Shown here piece after piece: positions 54,504-64,000 of a DNA stretch of 64,000 nucleotides; position 1 is the first letter of the stretch; each line of letters opens with the position of its first letter. The position numbers and the translations under genes were made by a program. Location: positions 5,077,001 through 5,141,000 of the forward strand of contig JAUCEF010000013.1 of assembly GCA_033558025.1 (NCBI GenBank), read 5' to 3'. Source of the stretch: Phytophthora sp. 'mugwort' (lineage: Eukaryota; Oomycota; Peronosporomycetes; Peronosporales; Peronosporaceae). The notes beneath the pieces are model-generated. The model was not told where the DNA came from. It saw only the letters and a list, made by a program, of their open reading frames with translations, and ran no database searches.

Positions 54504-55490
54504 TTGCTTCAGTACGAACCTGCGCCTTGGACTATGCCATCACCACCCAATTTTTCCCGCTTGGCGATGCAGACCTGTGCAACAACGGTGGCTTTAGTCT
54601 GCGGGTTTCTAATGCACCGAAATGTACGTAGGTATGTATACACCCTTGCGACTTCCATTAACTTGGAATCGATGCTTCACCACTCTTGCTACAATGCGTG
54701 GTTCTGCAGTCACCTGCGCTGCTCGCAGAAAAGTTTTGTGTTACTATGCAAGATGCTGCGATTTCACTTTCCTGCTGCCCCGTACAAAAAGTATACCTTC
54801 GTGAGGGGTGTAGCGTCCATGTTGTTTTATCTAGGGTCGTATGGTGGCTACCGTGAGACGGCCCAAGCACTCGTTGTATCAAAGACGTGGTGCATTGTAC
54901 ACGTAAAATGCGCTCGTTCGTGTGCTAAACTCTCTCAAGATCGACACATCAAGCTACCAGCGTCTCCGCCCGACTGGGCTGCAATAGCTACCGCCTTTCA
55001 CTCGAAGAGAGGATCCCGTTTCGCAGTGGCGCTATCGACGGCAGCCTTGTCACGATCAAACATTCAGAGGACTTTGACGGCTGGTACAACCGTAAAGGGA
55101 AGCTACCCCGCTTGTATCATCATATCATTGTCATATTCGACTAAGCTCTTAGCTGAACGTATAGGCTATACTTCTGTTGATATTCAAGCCGTTTGCCGCC
55201 ACCTCAAGCGCTTTATCTCCTTCGACATTCGGCCGGGGTCATGGAGCGACTCCAAAATCTTCCAGCACTCAGCTGCCATCGCTTAAAAGCTATCCACCAT
55301 AGACTTCATACCAGCTTCGAAACTGTCTGTCATTGGTTTGCGCTTTTGGATTGAGTTGTTTGGTTCGTCGACGAATCGTCAACAGCGGCATAGTCGTTAT
55401 CAGCAGCTTCAACTGCATTGCCAACCAGTTCGCAACTAGCCTCACTATCTGCTAGCGTTTGGCGTTCATACCCGAGGAACTAGTACACAG
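54504..55490 (+). pseudogene. Harbinger transposase, frameshifted
   Basis: Frames show YKKYTFVRGVASMLFYLGS and GGYRETAQALVVSKTWC (N-terminal part, about 54785-54890), SGAIDGSLVTIKHSEDFDGW and YNRKG (first Asp, about 55028-55095) and SFDIRPGSWSDSKIFQHS (second Asp, about 55220-55275). The order and spacing match DDE_Tnp_4/Harbinger transposases. At least two frameshifts and missing the Glu end. Confidence 0.8.
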
Positions 55491-55561
55491 ATAATAGATA
55501 GCATTATAAGACAAATCGTAGCACCCAGTCAATATTGCAGTGTGATCGATAACTACCGTGT

Positions 55562-56110
55562 TCAATACTTTATCATAAGCGACAGTCCCGGTGGCTCGAC
55601 GATCAGGGTCTCGGCATTGCCAGGGGCACGCATATCCGAGATGTACTCAGCCCACCTGCGCTTTAGCCACTTGATCTACAACTCACACCATCAGACTTCA
55701 CGTTTAGGGTCATGTCAGAGCGACACACACAATATATACCAGCCCAACACTACCTTTTTCATGAATTGCTCAGTGGAGATTGACTTCTCATGTAGTCGGC
55801 TCATCTCCGACGCAACCAGAAGCCATTCTTCACCGATTGTCGCGTTGGTTTTGGCACTCCCGAAGCGATCCGAGAACGTATCGTAGGGCAGTCTCATCAC
55901 ATCTTCCACCATCGCTGTATTCCATTCCAGCACGCCGCTCCCTTTGAAGGCAGAGGTACTGCCTCTCTTGGTCTTGGTGGACGAGCGCGTCGTCTTGGCT
56001 GGATGAGGTGAGGCTTGATCTGCGGTTTGGGTGACTGGAGCGCATTCCGACGCATCCAAGCGCTCCGCTGGTGCGGCGGTGCAATTGGCGGGCAATCGCG
56101 TTGGGGACAT
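55562..56110 (-). CDS. Myb/SANT-like DNA-binding protein of the Harbinger element
   Basis: Exons 56110-55754 and 55675-55562, 156 residues, no break. The intron (55676-55753, GTAGTG...TGTAG) joins STEQFMKK to IKWLKRRWAEYISDM. The Ser/Pro-rich N-terminus is followed by a helical domain (VLEWNTAMVEDVMRLPYDTF, WLLVASEMSRLHEKSISTEQ), the Myb/SANT-like protein that Harbinger transposons use for binding their ends and nuclear import of the transposase. A TTTCATTTTGC initiator-like sequence lies about 50 bp upstream (about 56160-56172). A longer frame reaches 56158 only through a non-ATG start. Confidence 0.75.
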
Positions 56111-56287
56111 AGCTCGCGAAGTCCTGGTTGGGGGTGACGACTTGCTGGTACGCAGCAAAATGAAACGAGAATTCGGCAGAGCTCTCAGAACCAGTGGATA
56201 AAAGTAGGTGTTTTGCGATGCTGCGACCTAACAGATACAGAACAAGAACCGTCCAGCCAAACCAGCCCCTAATGGTCGCCCAAACAG

Positions 56288-57970
56288 CTTGATCTTATCC
56301 GGGTGGGATCTTCAACGAGCCGGCATGGAGTTAACCCACTGGAAATGCCGACTACGAGCAGCGTTCGGTTTGGAGAAAGCCCCAGGCCTTTGACCGATGA
56401 TCGCCAAGCGCATAGCCGAGCTCGTCGAAGCCCTAGCAAGGTCCCGCTTCCCGAGACGCCTGAAACTAAGCGAGCGGGTAAATTCCAATCCACCGAAGGG
56501 ACTCCGTATTTCGAAGCTTCACACATGTCGAAGTCTCCCAAGCAAGCGAAGGAGCAAGTGGATCGTTATGATTACCTTCGTGATGTAGACGATGAAGCCG
56601 AGCTCGAAGCCGAGGAAAAAGATTATAAGCCGAGTTATGACGACTACTCCGGTGACTGAAGCGTCAGTGAAGGAGCAAAATTCGTCGACTCAGCTACGAT
56701 GAAGTCGACCGAAACGACACGCAACACCTGGAATTGAGAACCTATTTCTCACTGGACAAGATGGCTGTATTCGATGGGAGGCGGTTCCGTCGGACGCATC
56801 GTTGAAGTGGTTGAAGAGATTCATCTATGAGATGAAAGGAACTCGGATTGTGGTGCGAGCCGTTTTCGCTGTGCTTGGGTCGAGCGGCCAAACGCTGGTA
56901 CCGCCAGCTGGACCGGCGGACTCAGAACAAGTGGAGCCTACCCAGCGAGCAGTTCTTGGATTATTACTGCTCTCAATTCGATCTGTCGGCGCGTACCCGA
57001 TACTACTCAGGGATGCGTAAAAGAAGGAACCCATTTTTGACTTCCTGGTCCGTTTGAATGGGTGTGCACGCACTGCCAAGATCCAGTATGGGAAGGACTG
57101 AGCAGATGCTGCTGAGCACATAGAGCAATTCTTGCTCCATTGCGGAGACGACGAGATCATGGATCTGTTGTACCGCTCCAACTCACCGACATTCACGTGC
57201 TGAACAGATCATCAATCGACGTATCTTGGGAGAAAACATAAGAAACAACCCGACCTACCGGTGTCAGGTAAAGCCCGAGGGACTTGGCGCGGAGATGGAA
57301 GTCGGCAGGCGAGCCTCGGCGCGATGGTAGACGTGAATCCCGCAGAGATGACCGCCGAGGTCGTCGAGATGAGGGCCGTGATCGCCGAGTGGCACGTGTC
57401 AACGCAACAGTTGATGAACTCTACCGCAGTGTCGACCAGCGACAGCCGAGTCGACGAGCCCGGTCGGTGGCCTCGACGGATGAAGATAGCGACTACAATG
57501 ACTATAGCGAGTCTGCTTCAGACCCGGATCAAGATTATCTCGATGCGGGGGAAGTAGCGACCGCTCCAAGAACTCCTCTGCTGGACGAGCCGATTCAAAT
57601 AGTAAACGTTTGGCCACAGCCAGTCAAACGTTCAAGACGTCTGACCGTCGAGATCGCCGAGATGACTCGCGTGAACGCCAGCATTTTGAGCGCAGAGATC
57701 GCCGTGATGACTCGCGTGAACGCCCACGTTACGATCGGCGGCATCGCCGAGATGGCTCACGCGAGCGCCCTCGCTACGGACAATGCGTCGCGTGTGGAGG
57801 CGATGACCACTCAGCACATTTCTGGCGTCGACGCTGCAAATTCTGCAAACAAGTACATGAATTCGGGTCCTGTGAGTTGTTCCAGCGTCTGGAAACGCTC
57901 ATCGAATTTGTCCGAACGTCAGTCGACAAGTCAATGTGCCAGCTGAGCTCCACGACATCTACGAGCCGAA
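56288..57970 (+). pseudogene. Element C gag
   Basis: 56303-56659 gives an open frame (SVRFGESPRPLTDDRQAHSR; acidic DVDDEAELEAEEKDYKPSYD). Then a capsid part (KRWYRQLDRRTQNKWS, LDYYCSQFDLSARTRYYS, about 56890-57020), an Arg/Asp-rich repeat (RRDRRDDSRERP, about 57650-57770) and a zinc-binding segment CVACGGDDHSAHFWRRRCKF with CKQVHEFGSC (about 57785-57875), typical of a large oomycete Gypsy gag. Multiple frameshifts. Confidence 0.8.
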
Positions 57971-57999
57971 GGATTTAAACTCGGCGGCCCGCCAATACT

Positions 58000-58860
58000 G
58001 ACTGGGTTGGAGATTAACGCTGAGCCAGCAGTGGAAGCGAACTACGTGTTTGCTTTGTAGGCGAAGCACGACGGCCGAGCGAGAGATGGGGTGAAGACAA
58101 CGACGGACTTGAAAGTGAAATTGATGGGAATGTTGAACTCAGCGATCCAGAGGAAGGTTGCCAAGTTGTTATGAGTGCGAGAGTAGAGACCCGGCGACGA
58201 AGAAAAGCCGATGACAATGTAGTGACGGTGAAACTACGTCCCGGAGAGCACATGAGCTGGTGGTCGGCACAAAAGTTCGATCGCCGAGTTCGTGTGCGAG
58301 CTCTAATGATGGATGCGGTAATTGACGAGCGGACGAAGATTCTACTCGATACTGGGGCAAACGTCTCAGCTACTAGTGAATCTTTCGCGCGACGGCTGTG
58401 ACTGAAGCGGCAGGCAAGCACTGATTTACAGATCAATGTGCAAGGGATCGGTAAAGGCAAAGTGCCTACGACGACGAGGGTAGTGGTTAGAGATACTCTA
58501 GGCTGGAATGCTGTCTACGGGTTTGAAGTCTGGGTTATGTCACATCATGCGGGTGCTGATCTGATACTGGCTACCGACCTTATTTTTATGATCCTGCAGG
58601 AATACGACTACATCTTTACAACTCGACGGCGGAATTGCCAGACGAAGTAGTAGTACCACTCCTCAAGTCACACAACGCTGAGTTAGGTGATACACCTCGT
58701 TTTATTGCACCTTGTAGTCACGTACGTGAAGTCGGGTCCGTGGTGATGCTATACCTCATGGTGGTGAAGATAGTGCATCATCGAGTGCCTGGGGGCCTTT
58801 CAGTGTGGCCACTACGTATCGGTGTTAAGTGTGGAGGCACACGAAAGGGTGGATGCTAGA
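58000..58860 (+). pseudogene. Element C protease
   Basis: VKLRPGEHMSWWSAQKFDRR (58225 on) leads into ILLDTGANVSATSESFARRL (58341-58400), with the DTG retropepsin triad residue, then a stop, LGWNAVYGFEVWVMSHHAGA and LILATDLIFM. After 58650 the frame continues to 58859 without RT motifs. Confidence 0.8.
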
Positions 58861-58939
58861 GCCTAATATTTTGGTGCTATAACTCCTTCGTTTGGTGGTT
58901 TTACTCCTCCCTATCGACGGATCGAAGGACGTAAAACTC

Positions 58940-59069
58940 TGTTAGTATAGTTGACTAGCCGAGCACCGGCCGTGTTGTGGACGGTGTGTGTTTGGTGTGT
59001 CCCAACCCGTAATGCTAGCTGCATTACTTTTACCTTGGTCGCAACCCCTTTCGCTCGCTGATCCATCTA
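58940..59069 (+). repeat. 3' LTR of element C, truncated
   Basis: TGTTAGTATAGTTGACTAGC, then a GTGTGTTTGGTGTGTCCCAAC block shared with 53526 on. Cut off at 59070 by an A-type LTR. Confidence 0.65.
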
Positions 59070-59428
59070 TGTAACGAGGTCACATGAAGAGTGACAAGTC
59101 CTCTTCAGAATGTGTACCTAAGTACCCTAAGTGATGTAGCCAAACATCACTATGACTCACGGTAATGACGTCACGGATAGGTACCACAGATATGGTACAA
59201 ATACCTCAGAGCCACCCAATATGATAACATCTAGGGTACTTTATAGGTGACTAATAGTTAGTATGTAGACGCATTAAAATGGGTCACCTAATAAATATAT
59301 TCAGTCTTCAATCTAACTTTGGTAACAGTCCCACAGGCCAGGGACTAGTGAACTGCTGTTCAGTGAGAGTTTGTATACTCTCCGGAAGTCACACTTCCTG
59401 TGCGCAAGGTGTTGTGTGCCCCGTCACA
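59070..59428 (+). repeat. A-type solo LTR in opposite orientation
   Basis: TGTAACGAGG ... CCCCGTCACA, 359 bp, the reverse complement of 12027-12392 with scattered differences. Neither the A primer-binding site nor the polypurine tract is next to it. Flanks ATCTA and ATTGA do not form a clean duplication, so rearrangement is possible. Confidence 0.8.
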
Positions 59429-60099
59429 ATTGACATGGACCTTAATGATCATGTAGCGGTCCAGCATTGCATAGGGGCTGCTCCATCGCGTCGGTAAAAC
59501 TTCGACGAATCGAGAAGTGATATATCTGGACCTCCACGTATGATCGAGAGAGGCAATTATTGGGTGTATTATTGGCCTCCAGCCCAATGAATAATTTCGA
59601 CAGATTTAATTGGAGAATTTGAAAGGCCAGTTAGTTTTTGCGCATCACTGACTCACCGCTTGCTAGGCCAGCTGCGAATACATCAAACGCGTCGTCGATA
59701 GACGTTCTCGAGCTGCCCTGACAAAATTGTACTACCGGTAGTAATCAGGCAGAACACTGAAGTCGACAGCGGTGGACTTGCCGGGAACTGGGTTGGAGCG
59801 GGCAGCGCGCGCTGCAACACAAGACCACGTCAGTTTGATCACAGCACAGACACGGAGTTCCGTGCCACGACTCATGACCCACAGGTGCTTTCAGTACTCT
59901 GCTATGGCGTCGACTGCACTCGATCTAACGTACAGCGGCGTCTGTCCGTCAGTCCGTCATACATGCGTCCGGTTTATTCGTACTGCGATTGCTGTGATTT
60001 ACATCAATACGCACTTTACGCAGCAGTCTTTCGTGACGAGCGTAGCGAGGCTACTTTCAATTTTGTAGCCGAGCAAAAAAATTAAAAAAGCGAACGCGG
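59429..60099. other. Unassigned sequence between LTR copies
   Basis: The + frame 59772-60068 is open but its composition is not protein-like. ACTACCGGTAGTA at about 59733 is a short palindrome. No gene recognised. Confidence 0.4.
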
Positions 60100-60268
60100 C
60101 GATCCTACGTGATAGGAGTAGTGCAGCCAGCTGGAACAACGAACGGAACGGGCTCGGACTAGATATGAGTAGTGCAACGGACGGGTTGCGACCAAGGTAG
60201 AAGTAGTGCAGCGAGCTGGAACAACGGCGGAACAGGGTAGAATCAAGATACGAGTAGTGACGCGAGCT
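60100..60268 (-). repeat. Element C LTR fragment, inverted
   Basis: The reverse complement matches the 50-bp GTTCCAGCT.GCTxCACTACTC units at 53598 on and the TACCTTGGTCGCAACCC block at 59030. It is the target of the A2 insertion. Confidence 0.65.
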
Positions 60269-60469
60269 TGTAGCGGGGCACACAACACCTTGTGCTCAGG
60301 AAGTGTGACTTCCGGAGAGTATACAAACTCTCAGTGAACGGCAGTTCACAAGTCCGTGGCCTGTGGGACTGTTACCAGAATTAGGGTATACATTTATAGG
60401 TGACCCCTTTTAATGCGTCTACATACCTTACAATTAGTCACTTATAAAGTACCCTAGATGTTATCCTGG
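60269..60469 (-). repeat. A2 LTR remnant
   Basis: Matches the first 200 bp (+ strand) of 12027-12392, then stops at TTATCCT where antisense ORF sequence begins. The U3 part, polypurine tract and antisense start are deleted. Confidence 0.8.
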
Positions 60470-61230
60470 GATCATCCTTGACCTCCGAGATTTGCGTATC
60501 GGGTTTGCCCATGTGGTAGCAAAAAAAAAAAACGTTGCCGTTTGGGGCAGCTCTCTCGAGAATTGCAGAAGCATTCCGCTTCTAGCGCTTATGATGAGCG
60601 GGGGTATGGTCTTGGCTCTACGACCATACCCCGTTCGGGCAAGAAAGCCGAACTGTTTACGAAGCCACCGCCGATTCTGTTCCCAGATCGCGACAGCCTT
60701 CGGGCTGTCAGCCTGGAGTCGTTCGTATGGCCCCCAGGAGCACTCAGCTTCCGAGTACCCTCCACTTCACGCGGAGCTGTGCTTTCCGTGAACGCGCCGT
60801 TCCTGGAGCACACGTTCCACGCGGTAGTGTGTCTCCCCATTACGGTCGAGAGAGGCGGTGGTGCCCTCGAACGAGTACGAGGCGCCGCCCCTCCGGTCCA
60901 GCTCAGGACCTGTTGCGTCGCCTTCGGCTCCACCTCGGGATCGTTGAAGACACCGCTCTTCGTCGTCGAGTCCTTGCGATTGAGATTGCGCTTGGACTTG
61001 GTGAGGGATGGGCTGCTGCCGCCCAGGCCGGGAGCGCTGAGGTCCTGGGGCCGTTTCGTGACGACGTGAAGCGTCTGGCCGATGACTTGTTGGCCCTTGG
61101 AGGTCGGATCGACCGTCGTACGAATGACGTGGACGAGTTTTTCCAACGTCTGGATGCCTTTTGGGCGTCCATGGACCGAGTCCAATGGGAGTTGTTTCTC
61201 GTTCGGGACCTCCCGCGGCCTGTGCCCTAG
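60470..61230 (+). pseudogene. Antisense ORF of A2, C-terminal two thirds
   Basis: Starts in the middle of the A1 ORF (LDLRDLRIGFAHVV). After frame changes the coiled-coil part is an open frame from 60727 to the stop at 61228-61230, ending LVRDLPRPVP. This shows the natural end of the protein that the solo LTR removed in A1. Confidence 0.65.
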
Positions 61231-61235
61231 GCATG

Positions 61236-64000
61236 AGCGACGTCTGCGTACTCCTAGCCGTAGCACTATGGCTCATACCCGGTGTATGCAGACGGGGTTC
61301 CTTCGTATGGAGCCCCTTCCGCGGTCCTGCAAGGGACCTGAGCCGCTGGATCTGGGCGTGCTCAGAGAGAATAGTTGCAGCCTTGCTTTGATGAATTGGG
61401 GCTTGTGAGACCTGCGGATCATAGTACTGCTTCAGACGGCCCACGGAGAACGTCGAGTGGGTCGTCATCGACTTAGGCAGGTCAATGCGGTATATACCGC
61501 ACCATGCCTGGCCAGGACCGCGAAGGGTCCAATGAAGCGGTGCTTCAGTTTGTTGCTCCCAACGGAACTTGCCGTGGCGAGTGGCAATTCCTAGTGTCTA
61601 GTAGGACTAACTTACCCGCATTAAACACGTTTAAGTTTCACCTTCCATTCTTGTCAGAGTACTCATTTTGTTTGTCCTGTGGTGCTGCCGTGGCATCACG
61701 GACACGGCTGATTACATTCAACCTGCTGCCTATAAAAGACTCCACTTGTTTCCGTAAGGAAATCGGTCTCATGTCCGAGACCTGGGAGGAAAGCGCTTTC
61801 CGAGCCACCCCACTTAGCACTGAAGACGGGGTGCTGCGTCGCAAAGTGAGCGGTACCCATGGATAGCGTAAGCCATTCATATAGAATGGAAGTACACGGT
61901 CGATGCTTGAACCGCATTGTTGAGTGCGAACTCGACTACTGTTAGGCATTTTGACCAAGTGCGAAGAGCCTCCGCACAGACACTGCGTAAAGTGTCCTCA
62001 AGCACTCAATTGCCACGCTCCGTCTGCCAATCTGTCTGAGGACGATCGGTAGTGGACATGTGCAGCCTTGTTCCAAGTAATTGGAACAGCGTTCGCCAGA
62101 ACGCAGCGGTAAACCGGGGGTCACGATCCGAGACAATTGTCTCCGGCAGACCATGATGGCGGAAAACGCCATCCAGGAAAGCTTCGCAGCCTGTCCCCCG
62201 GTCACTGTGTCTTTAACCGGAGCAAGACGCTCCATCTTGCTCAGACGGCATACGTATATCAAGATGCCGGTGTTGCCGTGGCCGTCGGCTGGAAGTCCAA
62301 AGGTGAAGTCCAGACTCATCGACTTCCAGCAGTCCGCAGGAAACGGGCAGGGTATGCAAAGGAGCCGAGGTGTGCCCGGCGGGATCCACCCGCTGACATG
62401 TTTCACATGTCTTCACGTACTGTACGACCCACTTGTACATGTGGACCCACCAAAAGTACCGAGAGACCATTGGAAGGTCTTCTCGCGGCCCAAGTGGCCG
62501 CTGGACGGCGCATCCTGCGCATCCTAAAGGATATCAAACTAGAGATCCTCGTCGTTTAGTACGACTACCCGCGGGGGTTCATGGGGCTCCACTCGATAGT
62601 AGAATAGGCCATCGGCCCACTCGTATCGATGGAGCCGGGTCCTCTGACGTGGCGTGAGCCACTCGGCCTTGGCTTCCTTGCCAGCGGCCAGGAAACGTAC
62701 CGTTCATGACAAGGAGCTGCTTACTTCATGGCAAGCAGCTCCTTGTCATGAACGGGGTAGTTCTCTTCGACAGCCTTCAGCTGCCTGGACTGAAACGAGA
62801 TCACTCATTCACGTCCTGCTGCATCATGCTGCAGCAATGCATACCCGATTGCATAATCGGATGCATCGCAGACGACGCTGAACGGCTTCGTCTTGTCCGG
62901 CAGCAAGGACAGGCGCCTTCTGACGGCTTGCCTTGTCATTATCAAAGGCTTCCTGGTGCTCACGCCCCCAGTGCCAGTCGGTATCCTTCTTCAGAAGATC
63001 CGACAAGGGTCTAGCCAGACCCGCGTACCCGTCGCTGTACTTATGGAGGTAGTTAGTTGGCTAAATCCAGCCACTTCCTCAGGTCCTTCTTGGACCTTGG
63101 CGTTGGACAAGCCGAAATGGCCTTGACCTTCTCCAGGTCGGTTCGAACGCCGACTTAGCTAACGAAGCAACCGAGAACTTTGATCTCTTGCGCCGCGAAG
63201 ACGCATTTTGTCGGTGTTGGCATAGGGCTTGTTCGCTCTCATGACCTCCAACACTCGACGGAGGTGCTCCAAATGCACCTCCATAGCCGTCTTGCCACCC
63301 TCGAAACGGCTATGGACGAAGATATCGTCGAAGTACGACTATGCGTGCGCACGCAGTAGTCTAAACAACTGCGTGATCAGGCGATTGAACGTCGCCGGGC
63401 ATTAGACAGACCCTGTGGCATCACAAGCCACTCCCAGAGCATACCGCTCGGGGTGCTCACTGCGATGAGCGGGATGTCGCTTCCCGCATCAGGATCTGGT
63501 AGTATCCGTCCACCACATGCAGGGCGCTGTATAACTCGCACCCGGCCATGTTGTCTAACAACGCATCCTTTCGCGGGATGGGTGTCTGGGCCGGCACGTT
63601 GCGCTGTTCAGCTTATTAAAAGCATGAATCAGACGCCACTTCCGTCCGGCTTCCGAATGCAGAAGGTTGACTTCGAGTGCGGGGATTCTATTCCCGCACC
63701 ATGCCGCCTTGGCCTTTGCGGTGAAAAAGGCATCAATGACCTCGCACTGCTCTCGAGGCAGTGGTCATTGTCTGGTGACACAGTACTTTGTGCCCGGCAC
63801 GAGATCAATTTCGTGCCTGATCCCACAATCCGGTGGGAGTTGAGACGGTGGATCCTTGAACACTACGTCCTCGAACTCCTTCATTAAAGGATACACTGGA
63901 TCCTTCGTGGTCTTGAGAATCTCAAAACCCAACCGCGAGGCACACTGGGAGGAGAATACCTCCAGGGCGCCCTCGTCCATAACCGAGGAGGAATTCAATT
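61236..64000 (-). pseudogene. A2 pol, partial and disrupted
   Basis: Same segments and mostly the same breaks as A1: RLKQYYDP end (about 61465-61420), integrase SLDFTFGLPADGHGNTG (about 62310), RNase H with hairpin, RT YFDDIF (about 63318-63335), and RT entry RHEIDLVPGTKYCVTRQ at about 63775. It continues beyond the window. Confidence 0.85.
62700..62755. repeat. Perfect 23-bp inverted repeat in RNase H of A2
   Basis: Identical to 8462-8517: arms 62700-62722 and 62733-62755, 10-base loop. Confidence 0.9.

Larger units (their letters stand above)
54368..56269. mobile_element. PIF/Harbinger transposon nested in element C
   Basis: Terminal inverted repeats GGGACTGGTTTGGCTGG (54368-54384) and its complement with GGGG (56253-56269) differ at one base. 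Flanks TAT and TAA resemble the TWA-type 3-bp target duplication. Inside are a broken transposase (+) and an intact Myb/SANT-like gene (-), convergent. Length 1.9 kb. Confidence 0.85.
53526..59069 (+). mobile_element. Gypsy-type element C, gag-protease only
   Basis: Starts with an LTR-like sequence at 53526 and ends in a related, truncated one (58940-59069). It encodes a gag leader, gag with a zinc-binding segment and a retropepsin, but no RT, RNase H or integrase. A Harbinger transposon is nested in the gag leader. Frames are interrupted. This suggests a non-autonomous deletion derivative of a large oomycete Gypsy family. Confidence 0.7.
60269..64000 (-). mobile_element. Gypsy element A2, second copy, partial in window
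   Basis: Begins with an A-type LTR end (TGTAGCGGGG, 60269), preceded by GAGCT. From 61218 it follows A1 (6990 on) almost base for base to the window end. A deletion joins the LTR (to about 60469) directly to the middle of the antisense ORF. It lacks the 537-bp solo LTR and the poly(T) run seen in A1. Confidence 0.9.

Noticed and set aside
60767..61468. 233-codon minus-strand frame through the antisense ORF of A2
   Set aside because: Its first part is the pol C-terminus; the rest is the complement of the coiled-coil frame, with biased Arg/Ser/Pro composition, so it is read-through.

Overview
This 64 kb window is eukaryotic and looks like an oomycete (Phytophthora or a close peronosporalean relative). 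The protein-coding genes carry short GT-AG introns of about 52-90 bp with CTAAC/CTAAT-type branch sites, intergenic gaps between genes are small, and the mobile elements (chromodomain Gypsy, Copia, PIF/Harbinger with a Myb/SANT-like partner, hAT) are the types that fill oomycete genomes. No rRNA, intact tRNA, CRISPR or bacterial-type operon was seen.

Layout. 1-3.6 kb: a calcineurin-like phosphatase with C-terminal EF-hands. 3.7-20.2 kb: one broken Copia element (D, target duplication ATGAA) that holds a complete but dead 8.2 kb Gypsy element on the other strand (A1, target duplication CCTCA) and a solo LTR (target duplication GACTA). A1 itself holds another solo LTR that contains a tRNA-like segment. 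21.3-29.2 kb: a second Gypsy element (B) with a chromodomain. 29.3-32.6 kb: hAT and DDE_4 transposase remnants. 33.6-46.3 kb: a gene-dense island with a sperm-tail PG-rich repeat protein, an unknown 319-residue protein, a Ser/Thr-rich tail, an IQ-motif protein, a PDE12-like phosphodiesterase, an NYN-KH ribonuclease-like protein and a TPR-J-domain protein. 46.4-50.7 kb: repeat debris with a hAT end, a Ku80 fragment and a 1.6 kb insertion flanked by a 14-bp duplication. 50.7-53.0 kb: a zinc-ribbon protein and a small CHY zinc-finger protein, divergently arranged. 53.5-59.1 kb: a Gypsy gag-protease element (C) with a nested Harbinger transposon. 60.3-64 kb: a second copy of element A (A2), running out of the window.

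The most notable pattern is in the retrotransposons. Gypsy A (two copies) and Gypsy B each carry a long reading frame between pol and the 3' LTR on the strand opposite to gag-pol. The two antisense proteins share a LR(I/F)EFAxxxxKRQL motif and an acidic N-terminal part, and in A1 the frame has its own oomycete-type initiator upstream. The Copia element also has an unrelated reverse-strand coding remnant between pol and its 3' LTR. The single-copy genes look like ordinary cellular genes; several have unusual domain combinations (phosphatase plus EF-hands, NYN plus KH, TPR plus DNAJC8-like J domain).

All splice sites, domain names and family assignments come from reading the sequence and from family knowledge. 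No database search was run.
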